A stretch of 64,000 bases of DNA, from the NCBI GenBank assembly GCA_900550145.1, contig URRF01000001.1, positions 26,225-90,224 of the forward strand, read 5' to 3'. Position numbers and translations under genes: made by a program. The stretch comes from an uncultured Mollicutes bacterium. GTDB lineage: Bacteria > Bacillota_I > Bacilli_A > RF39 > UBA660. The notes beneath the pieces were generated by a model. That model made no database searches, had not been told where the DNA came from, and was given only the letters and a program-made list of their open reading frames with translations. Positions 18,891 through 28,280 of this stretch are shown one piece after another (within the stretch, counting starts at the first letter, position 1; each line of letters starts with the position of its first letter).

Positions 18891-18923
18891 AACATTAAGT
18901 TTAATAATATTAATAAATAAAAA

Positions 18924-18964
18924 CCGTCAATTATGATAGCTGTTTTTAGCTTCATAATTGACGG
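18924..18964 (-). terminator. Terminator after the 2178-aa gene
   Basis: A perfect 13-bp stem, CCGTCAATTATGA (18924-18936) and TCATAATTGACGG (18952-18964), has a loop that is itself the palindrome AGCTGTTTTTAGCT. On the minus strand it is followed by TTTTTATTT. It lies between the 2178-aa gene and the RNA polymerase gene, so the polymerase may be read from its own promoter or by readthrough. Confidence 0.9.
18938..18951. repeat. AGCTA-type palindrome in terminator loop
   Basis: AGCTGTTTTTAGCT forms the loop of the 13-bp terminator stem between the 2178-aa and RNA polymerase genes. Confidence 0.55.
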
Positions 18965-18985
18965 TAATATATAAGGCTTAACTAC

Positions 18986-21900
18986 TTATCTACATGCGTA
19001 TTTAAGTTCGCCATTTCGCAGCATTTGAGCTATTAACGGCTTGTCCTGCTCCGAGTAGCTATTGAGATAGTCTGCCATGTTATTAATTCGAGTAATATCC
19101 AGAGTTTCAGCAATGATATTACCGTCATTATTTTTAATAGCATTAATATTCTCTATATCAGAAGTAATTGACAATAGTTCATCAGAATTATCATTAATAG
19201 TGTTATAATCTTCATCTTCAACTATATCAGAATCATAACTATCTTCACCAAATTCATTATCTTCTTCGTTAATATCTTCTTCTATAATTTCAGATTCTTT
19301 AGTAATATCTTCACCAACATCTTTATCAGACAATACTTGATTATCTTTAATATCTTGTTTTACATCATTTTCATTACTTATATTATTATCATTAATATTT
19401 AATATCTCATATTGACGAGCAAATATAGTATTGTTTTTAATACTATTATCTTTTATATTAAATATTTTAAGTAATATATCAATAATCTTTTGAAAAATAC
19501 TTTTCTTTTCATTATCTTCTGTAACAACAGCAACACCTTCTCCAGTATATTCAACTTGATTCAAATACTTAATAATACTACTTTGAGATAAACTTTCAAC
19601 AAGCCATTCTTCAGCAAATACTCTACGTTGTTCATCTTCGGAAAGTTCAACATAACTATCTTTTTGTTTAGCTTTAATACGTTCAAAATAATCTTTAAAA
19701 GTAAAGCCATTATCTTCAATCCATTTCTTAATATTAACAGCTAAATTATAACGTTCGCTATTTCTATCACCATAATCAATATCATGCTCAACAGCTTCAA
19801 TGAATTTATTATAAGTTTCAAACAAATCGTCTATAATATTTTCTTTATCAAAAAGATTATGTTCATCGATATGTGCATGAAGTTGTTCATGAATAAGTAA
19901 TCGAACTAATGTTGTAGGAGAAGAATTAGCTAAATTAGAACCAGCTTTAGTAAATATAACAGCTTTTTTATCTCTATTATATTTAGCGTTACCTGTTTTA
20001 TCTTTTTTATCGTAATAATAAACGCCAGAAACAATAGGAATACCATAAACATTTTTACCAGTAAGTAAATCAATAGTTGATTTTGGAATAGCAGCTTTTT
20101 CAAGAAGACGTTCTGTAGAATTAGCTTTTTCAAGAGTAGCGGTTTGAATAGTATTAGCAATTCCAATAATTGATTCTTCCTCTACGGGGGATTGAACTTG
20201 ATCAGGTACAGCAAGAGTAGTAACATTAATATACATAGAAGTAGCTTTATCAACATCATTAAAGAAACCTCCATACTTATTAACTCCTTGATTTGTATTA
20301 AAAGCATTATTTTGAAGAACAAAATCTCCAAAATTATCATATACAATTTCGCTATTTCCAAGTTTAACTACAAATTTATTATCTTTTTTAAAGAAATAAG
20401 GATTATCTGTAGTATTACCATTACCGATATTATTAAGAGTAAAGAACGTTCTATTATAAATAGTATTATTAGTTATTTCTGTAGCAATAATATTTATAAG
20501 TTTATCATTAACATTAATAAAACTTGTAGTTTTTGAATTATCACCTGCGGGATTATAAGTAATCCCTGTACCCAATTCATTTGAATTACCAGCTTTAAAC
20601 TTATGTATAATAACGTTAAATTTAGAAGTATTATGACCAATAGAAAGAATTATTTGATTATTAGAACTAATAACATCATAACCGTAAAATATACTTGGGA
20701 ATTTAGTATTAGCAGAATTAAACAATAAACCAAGTTTATCTCTAACTTCTTCAAAAGTATATTTTTTATTTTGAAAACCAGTTAAAATATCAACAAGTTC
20801 TTTATGAAGATTTTCTTTAATTTTACCAGCAATTTTATTAGCACTTGTAAACATAGCTATAATAGGCGTTTTGCCTCTACCTCCAATTAGGAAACCCATA
20901 TTACCAGCAAGAAAAGGAGCAGTAATTTGTTGTTTCTCGCCTGTTAATTCATTAATAGCAACTATACCATTTTTATCACTATCGATACCAATAATAGCAT
21001 GTTGATCAGATTTAAAAGGTAATTCATTAACACCTTTTTCAGTATTTTCAATAATAACATCAGAAGTTTCTTTTACACCTTGATTTGTTCCTGTTTGCCC
21101 AGCATATTTAACAATAACTTTTTTGCCATTAGCAGTAAGAGTTCCAATTTTATGAGTATTTTTATAATTATTAAAAATATTTTCTTTCCATTGTTCATAA
21201 CTATCTTTATATTCTTCAATAGTTTGAGCTAAAGGATTATAGAAAATAATATTTTTAAGATTATAAATAATACGTTTAGCTTTATCTATATCGCTTATTA
21301 AAGCAGGATCAAGTTTAATTACTTCGTCTTTAATAGCTTTTTGAATAACTTCACTATTATAGATTCTTTCATATTCTTCTTTAGTTAAATCATATCCATA
21401 ACCTAAATCATAAAGATTCTTCTTATGGAATAAATCCCATAATTCATTTTCATTATTAAAAATAGCTTCAAATAACTCATCTGTATTAGCTTCAACTTGA
21501 TTATTTATTTTACGAACGTGATAATTAATTCCACCTTTTGGGCCAAGTTTTATTCTATAACCATTATTATCACTATCTGGAATAACATTAGAAATAAATC
21601 CAATTTCAATACCTTTACGCTTAATAGCAAAAGAAACAATTTCATGATTTCTGCTTTCTATAGGAACAATTTCTAAATCATCTCCTACTTGTAAAGCATT
21701 AACAACTTGTTCATAATTAGGACTTCTATTAACACGAGAAGGAACAATGTGCATATAATTATCAATAAATTCAACTCTTTTGCTTGCTTCATAAACGGCA
21801 TTATAAAAATCTGTAGGATTATTAAGTAAAGTATTAAGACTACGCTTATGAGTAAATACATAATTAGTATTATAAGAATTATTAATAAAATCTTTTATAT

Positions 21901-24900
21901 TATATAATATATGATAAGCAGTTTGAACATCTAAATCTAACATTTGTTTATTAGCATCATCAGATAATATTTCAATAATATCTTTAAATAAAGATTCAAG
22001 ATTAATAATAACTTTTTGATTTTTAGTAACAATATTTCCTTGATGATCTTTAGTTTTAATTTTATTTATAGTAATACCTTTATATTGAATATATGCTTCA
22101 ATAAAATCTTTAATTATTTTATCAAATTCAGTATCTTCAATAGTAGTCGTAATAGCGTTAACTTCGTCGTTATCATTAGATTTAATGGTTACTTTTTGTT
22201 TAGTAGCAAGAGCTTCAGCAAGACGTCTAAAAGTTTCAGTTTTACTATCTTTACGTCTTTCTAAAGCTCTAACTATTTGCTTCATTCCCATATTAACACC
22301 TCTTTGGGTAGCATGAGGTGCTACTTCTGGACTAACACCTTCTTCGATAAGTTGTTGAGTAATAGTTTCTATAATATTTTTAACTTCTGGACTATCACTA
22401 CTTTTATTTAAAGCATCTTCAAACATATTAGGAGAAGTTCTAAAAAGAAGAAAAGTTTTACTACTTGCAATACCTACAGCTCTTTCATTAATACTTGGGT
22501 CAAAAGATTTAGCTAATTTAACAGCGTCATCTAAATCTTTATTAGTAATTTTATCTTCATCTTCAATAATTGCTTTAACAGCAATTTCGTTAGGATCAGT
22601 AGTTTGCTGATTAGTTTGAGTTTGAGAAACTCCACTTCGTGGAGTTTGTTCCCCCGTAGAGGAGTTATCAATATTAGATGGTTGATTATTACTAACTTCT
22701 GCAGCCACATTATTAATAACTTCTGCTTGTTCTTCAGTAACTTGTTTACCATTAACTACTACTTTTTTAGCATCTTCTTCTTTTTGTTTTCTATTTTGTC
22801 TTTCCTCTTCTATTGTAGCTCTTATCGAATTACTAAAATCTTCAGTATTAAAATATCCTATTTTAAGCATATCGAGAGATTCTTTTAATTTAGGAATTCT
22901 ATTGCGAAGAATATCTTGCCATGCTTTATCTAAATCTTCTTGTTCTTTAATCCAATTTTCAACTCGAGTCGCAGCTTCTGACATTCTTTTCATAGTAAGA
23001 TAATCAACTTGTTGGGCAATAAGGCCAACTCTATCATTATAATCTTTTTGAGATTTAGGTTGAATATTTTCTAAATCAGCTTTTTTATCTTGAAGTGCAA
23101 CTTGTTTATCAATTAAATCTTTAACATTATTAGGAGCTTCAGGAATATTTTTATCAGATTCGTTAATAAGATTTTCAACATTGTTTAATATAGTTTGAAT
23201 ATCACCAGAAAGTCTTTCGGCTTGATAATTTTTTCCAATACTTTGATTAAATATATCAATTATAGATTGTTTATTAGATTCAGATAAAGGATTATTATCA
23301 TTTAGAAATTTAAGAAGACCTCTTTTTCTATCATTATAAATTTTATTATATTGATTTTTAGCTTGTTCAGAAATATCTGGATTGTTGTTAACTTCTTCTT
23401 GAGCTTGATTAATTTCATTTAGTAATTTAGAAATATGTTTATCAATAGCTTGTCTTCTATATTTATCAATAGAAGATATATCTACATTACTTTTATTTAT
23501 TTCATCTTGTATAGTATTAATTCTATCTCCAAAAGATTCAATTTCTAATTGTTCTCTTGTAAATTCTCTTGCAGCAATTTTAGCAGTATATTCACTTTCT
23601 ATTTCGCTATTATATAGTACGTTATATAGATTTTCAGCATATATATCTCTAACTTTATCCATTTTAGCAAAAGCTTGATTAGTAAAATCTTCTTCAGATT
23701 TAGTAAGTTGAACTCCAGCTTCTCTAAAATATTCTTTAAATTCAGGACTTGTAACATATTCTTTTAATAAATCATAAGTGCCTGCTTCATAAGCGTTAAT
23801 AGCTAAATTAGTAAAATAATCATCAATAACTTGTTGTTTTTTAATTTCAGCTTCTTCTGGAGTAAGTTTTCTATGAACATCAACTCCTTCATCTTGAAGT
23901 CTTTCTCCAGTAAGAGGATCTTCAACATAATCGTCTGGAGAAATATAATCGTTTAACATGGTAAGTTTATCAACAACATCTTTATTTAAAGCAGCACGGT
24001 CTTGAATTTCTTTATTCATTATTTTTTCTTCAGCAGTAAGAGTATTAAGAATATTAGCATCAGATTCTTTGCCTTTTAATTTTTTAGCTTTAATTTGTCG
24101 TTGAAGAGCAGAAAGTCCTTTACCAGCTCCTTGAAAAACCATACCCCCAACAGCACCCCAAAATGCTTGTTCCCATATTTTATCATCGGTAATATAACTT
24201 TCAATTGTACGAGGAATATAATTAGGATCTAAATACATTTTAGCAACTTCTTTACCTTTTTCAGTTTGAATACCTTGATATGCTTCTTCTAAACCTTCAG
24301 TAAGTTGTAAAGTACCAATAGTATTAAGAGGATGTTTAATAGCTTCTTTAAATTCATCTGTTCTATTTTTCCAAAAACTTGTTTTAGGAACAGTTGAGGT
24401 AGAAGTTTGTCCAGATACGTTTGTATCAGCTTTTTTACGAAGAGCTTCAATTGCTTGTTTATTAGAACGTCTAATTCTTGAAGTAGGTAATTTTTTACCA
24501 ATTTTACCAAATAACTGGCCAACACCTCTAAATTCTACAATATCTTGACCAAGCATAGCATAATTATTAATAAAAGTTTTATCAGCAGATTCCCCAGCAA
24601 TATATCTTGCTATTTGATCAATAGTTTTACCATTTAGTTCAGGATTTCTTGCAAAGAAGTCTTTCCATTGTTGGTCATTATATCCTTCAAGTTCTTGTTT
24701 AGTAAGTTCATAACTTTCTGTCCAAACACCTCTTGATTCCATATAATTTTCCATAGTACGAGAAAGAACAGCATTAGTAGTTAAATTATTAATATATTTA
24801 ACAGAATTATCAAGACGAGCAACTGAAGGAGCTTTAATACCAACTCCTTTTATAGCTTTATGTGTAAGTTTAGCTAAACCTCGCGTAGAAGCATTATATG

Positions 24901-25522
24901 CTCTTCTTACTTTACGAATTTTTCCTAATGTACCAATAGCTTTAGTGATACCAAGAGTAGGTAACATCATAGATAAAGTACTAAAAGCACTTACTCCATT
25001 ATTAGCCCACCAACCAAAATCTCCAAATGCAAAAGTAGCATTTGGATCCTTTTGATAAATCTCAAATTCATCTCTAATAGTATTTTGAATACCTTCGATA
25101 TATTCACTTACTGGATTAGTATAATCGTTATCTTCTGTAAAAGCTTGTTTTACAGCATCTACTATATTACTAAGAGAAAGAAATGAACCAAGTACAGCTT
25201 CATTAGCAACACCTTGTATTATCATATTACCAAGTTGTTCAAATGCAGATTGATTTTCTGCACGTTGACGTCTTAAACTTTCTTCAGAATCAATATTATT
25301 AACAGTAATATCTTGTTCTTCAAACTTTTCAATTTCACGAGAACTATATTGAGAAGTATATCTAGTTTTATTAGCCATTCTATTAACGCCTTTAGCAAAA
25401 TCATCACTCATTGTATTAGAAACAAGATAAGGGGACTCTTTAGCCCCCTTTTTAGTTTTAGGATTATATTTAGGATTTCTTGTTATTTCCCCATTATTTA
25501 TAAAATCAATAACTTTACTCAT
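18986..25522 (-). CDS. Large virion cargo protein with HExxH metallopeptidase motif (2178 aa)
   Basis: Size, position next to the polymerase gene and composition fit the large ejected cargo proteins of crAss-like virions. The N-terminal region has hydrophobic stretches (about residues 175-200 and 445-470) that could cross membranes; residues about 480-950 are charged and helix-rich. Near the C-terminus HEQLHAHIDEH (H1878, E1879, H1882) is a zinc-metallopeptidase signature with possible third ligands nearby, suggesting self-processing or cell-wall or host-protein cleavage. Repeat copies lie near residues 953 and 1777, the latter about 100 residues before the peptidase motif. The last roughly 35 codons use CTG, CAG, GAG and TCG, unlike the rest. 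Three bases separate it from the 913-aa gene. Confidence 0.7.
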   Translation of the reverse strand: MSKVIDFINNGEITRNPKYNPKTKKGAKESPYLVSNTMSDDFAKGVNRMANKTRYTSQYSSREIEKFEEQDITVNNIDSEESLRRQRAENQSAFEQLGNMIIQGVANEAVLGSFLSLSNIVDAVKQAFTEDNDYTNPVSEYIEGIQNTIRDEFEIYQKDPNATFAFGDFGWWANNGVSAFSTLSMMLPTLGITKAIGTLGKIRKVRRAYNASTRGLAKLTHKAIKGVGIKAPSVARLDNSVKYINNLTTNAVLSRTMENYMESRGVWTESYELTKQELEGYNDQQWKDFFARNPELNGKTIDQIARYIAGESADKTFINNYAMLGQDIVEFRGVGQLFGKIGKKLPTSRIRRSNKQAIEALRKKADTNVSGQTSTSTVPKTSFWKNRTDEFKEAIKHPLNTIGTLQLTEGLEEAYQGIQTEKGKEVAKMYLDPNYIPRTIESYITDDKIWEQAFWGAVGGMVFQGAGKGLSALQRQIKAKKLKGKESDANILNTLTAEEKIMNKEIQDRAALNKDVVDKLTMLNDYISPDDYVEDPLTGERLQDEGVDVHRKLTPEEAEIKKQQVIDDYFTNLAINAYEAGTYDLLKEYVTSPEFKEYFREAGVQLTKSEEDFTNQAFAKMDKVRDIYAENLYNVLYNSEIESEYTAKIAAREFTREQLEIESFGDRINTIQDEINKSNVDISSIDKYRRQAIDKHISKLLNEINQAQEEVNNNPDISEQAKNQYNKIYNDRKRGLLKFLNDNNPLSESNKQSIIDIFNQSIGKNYQAERLSGDIQTILNNVENLINESDKNIPEAPNNVKDLIDKQVALQDKKADLENIQPKSQKDYNDRVGLIAQQVDYLTMKRMSEAATRVENWIKEQEDLDKAWQDILRNRIPKLKESLDMLKIGYFNTEDFSNSIRATIEEERQNRKQKEEDAKKVVVNGKQVTEEQAEVINNVAAEVSNNQPSNIDNSSTGEQTPRSGVSQTQTNQQTTDPNEIAVKAIIEDEDKITNKDLDDAVKLAKSFDPSINERAVGIASSKTFLLFRTSPNMFEDALNKSSDSPEVKNIIETITQQLIEEGVSPEVAPHATQRGVNMGMKQIVRALERRKDSKTETFRRLAEALATKQKVTIKSNDNDEVNAITTTIEDTEFDKIIKDFIEAYIQYKGITINKIKTKDHQGNIVTKNQKVIINLESLFKDIIEILSDDANKQMLDLDVQTAYHILYNIKDFINNSYNTNYVFTHKRSLNTLLNNPTDFYNAVYEASKRVEFIDNYMHIVPSRVNRSPNYEQVVNALQVGDDLEIVPIESRNHEIVSFAIKRKGIEIGFISNVIPDSDNNGYRIKLGPKGGINYHVRKINNQVEANTDELFEAIFNNENELWDLFHKKNLYDLGYGYDLTKEEYERIYNSEVIQKAIKDEVIKLDPALISDIDKAKRIIYNLKNIIFYNPLAQTIEEYKDSYEQWKENIFNNYKNTHKIGTLTANGKKVIVKYAGQTGTNQGVKETSDVIIENTEKGVNELPFKSDQHAIIGIDSDKNGIVAINELTGEKQQITAPFLAGNMGFLIGGRGKTPIIAMFTSANKIAGKIKENLHKELVDILTGFQNKKYTFEEVRDKLGLLFNSANTKFPSIFYGYDVISSNNQIILSIGHNTSKFNVIIHKFKAGNSNELGTGITYNPAGDNSKTTSFINVNDKLINIIATEITNNTIYNRTFFTLNNIGNGNTTDNPYFFKKDNKFVVKLGNSEIVYDNFGDFVLQNNAFNTNQGVNKYGGFFNDVDKATSMYINVTTLAVPDQVQSPVEEESIIGIANTIQTATLEKANSTERLLEKAAIPKSTIDLLTGKNVYGIPIVSGVYYYDKKDKTGNAKYNRDKKAVIFTKAGSNLANSSPTTLVRLLIHEQLHAHIDEHNLFDKENIIDDLFETYNKFIEAVEHDIDYGDRNSERYNLAVNIKKWIEDNGFTFKDYFERIKAKQKDSYVELSEDEQRRVFAEEWLVESLSQSSIIKYLNQVEYTGEGVAVVTEDNEKKSIFQKIIDILLKIFNIKDNSIKNNTIFARQYEILNINDNNISNENDVKQDIKDNQVLSDKDVGEDITKESEIIEEDINEEDNEFGEDSYDSDIVEDEDYNTINDNSDELLSITSDIENINAIKNNDGNIIAETLDITRINNMADYLNSYSEQDKPLIAQMLRNGELKYACR
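20180..20194 (+). repeat. GC-rich dispersed motif, copy in 2178-aa cargo gene
   Basis: Exact CTCTACGGGGGATTG; encodes QSPVE (residues 1777-1781) in a linker before the peptidase motif. Confidence 0.9.
22627..22664 (-). repeat. GC-rich dispersed motif with perfect hairpin, copy in 2178-aa cargo gene
   Basis: A perfect 9-bp hairpin, AAACTCCAC-TTC-GTGGAGTTT (22627-22647), is joined to TTCCCCCGTAGAGGAG (22649-22664). The coding strand reads NSSTGEQTPRSGVS in a Ser/Thr/Gln-rich linker. Confidence 0.9.
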
Positions 25523-25525
25523 ATC

Positions 25526-28267
25526 TTATATGTTTAATTTACTTCCTAAATCTTTACTTAAAACACTATAATAACGTTCTAATAAATCAGGTCTTCCAAT
25601 AGAATTTGTTATAGTTTTTGCAATTTCAAAAATACGCCCATTTAATCTTTCAACAGCATTTTCATTATATAGTTGTAAATTTCCTTGTGTGAAATTATTT
25701 TGAATATCTATATATTCATTCATTGCGTCATAAATATCTACAGCTACTTTTCTATCAATATTAACTTCTATATTTCCATTTTTATAAGTAAATAAATTAC
25801 CACCATTAGCTATTAATTGTTGAGCACCTAATGTAGGAGTATCACCACTTTCACTAAGATTAGCCGTCATTCCATAAGCGTCCATTTTAGCAACATGATC
25901 TGAAGCCTTAGTATATGGATTATTTTCAAATGCTTCTTGTGCTTCATCATTAACTAATCCGGGAATAAAATAAGTTTTTGGAATACCAGTTGGATTACCG
26001 TTACTATCTAATTTAGGATAGATTGTTATATTAGTACCACTACCAAAAAAAGGATTATGTGCAGAATTAAATACAGCTTTACCATTTCCAACAGCTGATA
26101 TTATTTTATTACCTTCATCTTCTCTATTTTTAGTATTTGTAACTTCTTTAAAAGCACCATAACCATCATCGTCTGTAGTAAACATTTTAGTATTTCCAAA
26201 TCCATGAGACATAATTTGTCTTCTTAGTTCTTCTTTGTCTGTTTTAAGTCTAAGATTATATTCATCATTAGTAATTTGATTAGTATTAAGTTGATGTAGA
26301 AGTAATTGTTGATAAGTTGTTTCACCGGGAAGAGATTGATGACCGATAGTAATTTCTTGATAATTATCTATTACAGTATTTAATTTTTCTTGTTGTTTAA
26401 TAAAATCGTTAGAATAATTAAGAAATTTTTTATCAGCAGCTTTTCTATATACATTATATAAATATTTATGAGAATAATTACTTTCAAAATCGTAAATCTG
26501 ACTTGTACTATTATATGGAGATGTTACATAGCTATTATCTTGTTGTGATTTAGGAATTATAGGATTATATTCAGAGTCTAATATTTGTACAGTAATATTA
26601 TCTATATTTCCTTTAACAGCAGCATTAACAGTATTAGATAAAAGTAACATATTTTGATAATATTCTTTTGGCAATCTAATATAGTTAACACTTTTTCCAT
26701 CAATTTCTTTTCTTCCTGTATTAAAACCTAAACCAAGAAAACCATTTTCATTATTAGAATTTAAAATTTGAATAGCTTGATTATATTCATCTATATTATT
26801 AAAACTAACATCATAATATTGACCTTTATCTCCAAATTCAGCTTGAATATCTTTTAATAGCTTTTGATCATACGGATTATCTTTGTTAAAACTACCTCCA
26901 TTTTTCATTCTACTAACATAATCTACTAAATATTTATCATCTTCTTTTAAATCTTTAGTTAGATTATCATAATTCATTGTAATTTCATCATATTTTCTAA
27001 TAAGTTCGCTAGTTTTAACTCTAAAATCTCTAAGTTGTTGTTCTGTAGCACCATTCTTTTTAATAGTTAAATATGCTCTTGTTAAAGTATTTTTCCAACC
27101 ATCTGTACTAGCATTAGTCATATCAACATTAACATCTCTACCAACTGCATTTTTAAATAGATTGTATAATTCATTCTGAATATTTTGTTTTTCACCCATT
27201 AATTCAGCAGTCATGTTATAATTAATAGTTATTGGTTTAGTATCACTTGTTCTATTTAATGATTTTATATACTCATCGTCAAGTTCAGCATTCTTTTTAG
27301 CGGTTTCTGCTGCTTGTTCAGCAGCCTTATAAGTTTTTAATCCATTTCCATAAGTGGTTTTACGAGTAGTATTATAATATTCAGCAGCATATAAAGCAGG
27401 AGATATTCTTTTATTTAAATATTGTTGAGGAGAAAGAGTTATACCATTATCGTCAGTAACATCACTCACAATATTATATTTTCCTTTAGTAGCATTTATA
27501 GCTTTTTTATGTTTCCAAAGAGCAATATCGTAATCTTGTTGAAGACTTTCTTTAGCACCTGGAGTAGATTCAATAGCTGCTCTAATACCAGCTTCTATTT
27601 TACTTCTATCAAGTTTTTCAAAACTATGAGTAGTATCATCATAATATTCTCCATCAAATACTTCGTTTGGATTAGTAGTAGGATTACCGTTTTTATCAAG
27701 CCAACGAACTTGATTATAACTACCAGATTCTCTTGCAGCCCATTGTAAACCTTTAGAAATTAAAGAAGATAAATCTACAACAGCGGTTGGAGAAATATTA
27801 GGATTCCATTTTGTTCCACTAATTACTTTTCCAGTTTTTTCATCTACAATATCTTTATAATAATAAGGATTATTTTCTAAATAATATTCTTTATAATCTT
27901 CTGGAAGAGTCTTATCATTTATGATCTTATTTTTAAATTCTGTATAATCTTTTTGAGCTTGAAGTCTGCCAATCATTCCAGCGTCAGAAGCTAAATTACC
28001 AGCTTTAACTATTATATCATCTAATGCGGCAGCAGAATTTCCAAATATAGTATTATTATCTATAGTTTGTTGTATTTCAGATATTTTTTGCTGTCTCCAT
28101 TCATTTTCAGCTTCATTAAGTTCAAGTTTAGCCATTTCAGCTTGAAGATTAGAAGCAGTTTTAATAGCTTCTTTATGTCCTTGCTCTAAAGTATTAAAAG
28201 TATTTCCTAAAGTATTTAAATCTACTGTTGGAACATATTCTGTATTAATATAATTAAAACCTTTCAT
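25526..28267 (-). CDS. Virion cargo/structural protein (913 aa)
   Basis: No enzyme motif is visible. The N-terminal 100 residues are helical and rich in Glu/Gln/Lys (AEMAKLELNEAENEWRQQK), followed by alternating acidic and Tyr/Asn-rich segments and a conserved-looking central region (about 380-560). Order and size match the third cargo-type gene that precedes the polymerase block in crAss-like genomes. It starts 13 bases after the 734-aa gene ends and stops three bases before the 2178-aa gene starts, so the three form one transcription unit. Function is assigned by synteny. Confidence 0.6.
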   Translation of the reverse strand: MKGFNYINTEYVPTVDLNTLGNTFNTLEQGHKEAIKTASNLQAEMAKLELNEAENEWRQQKISEIQQTIDNNTIFGNSAAALDDIIVKAGNLASDAGMIGRLQAQKDYTEFKNKIINDKTLPEDYKEYYLENNPYYYKDIVDEKTGKVISGTKWNPNISPTAVVDLSSLISKGLQWAARESGSYNQVRWLDKNGNPTTNPNEVFDGEYYDDTTHSFEKLDRSKIEAGIRAAIESTPGAKESLQQDYDIALWKHKKAINATKGKYNIVSDVTDDNGITLSPQQYLNKRISPALYAAEYYNTTRKTTYGNGLKTYKAAEQAAETAKKNAELDDEYIKSLNRTSDTKPITINYNMTAELMGEKQNIQNELYNLFKNAVGRDVNVDMTNASTDGWKNTLTRAYLTIKKNGATEQQLRDFRVKTSELIRKYDEITMNYDNLTKDLKEDDKYLVDYVSRMKNGGSFNKDNPYDQKLLKDIQAEFGDKGQYYDVSFNNIDEYNQAIQILNSNNENGFLGLGFNTGRKEIDGKSVNYIRLPKEYYQNMLLLSNTVNAAVKGNIDNITVQILDSEYNPIIPKSQQDNSYVTSPYNSTSQIYDFESNYSHKYLYNVYRKAADKKFLNYSNDFIKQQEKLNTVIDNYQEITIGHQSLPGETTYQQLLLHQLNTNQITNDEYNLRLKTDKEELRRQIMSHGFGNTKMFTTDDDGYGAFKEVTNTKNREDEGNKIISAVGNGKAVFNSAHNPFFGSGTNITIYPKLDSNGNPTGIPKTYFIPGLVNDEAQEAFENNPYTKASDHVAKMDAYGMTANLSESGDTPTLGAQQLIANGGNLFTYKNGNIEVNIDRKVAVDIYDAMNEYIDIQNNFTQGNLQLYNENAVERLNGRIFEIAKTITNSIGRPDLLERYYSVLSKDLGSKLNI

Positions 28268-28280
28268 ATTAATTATGTTT

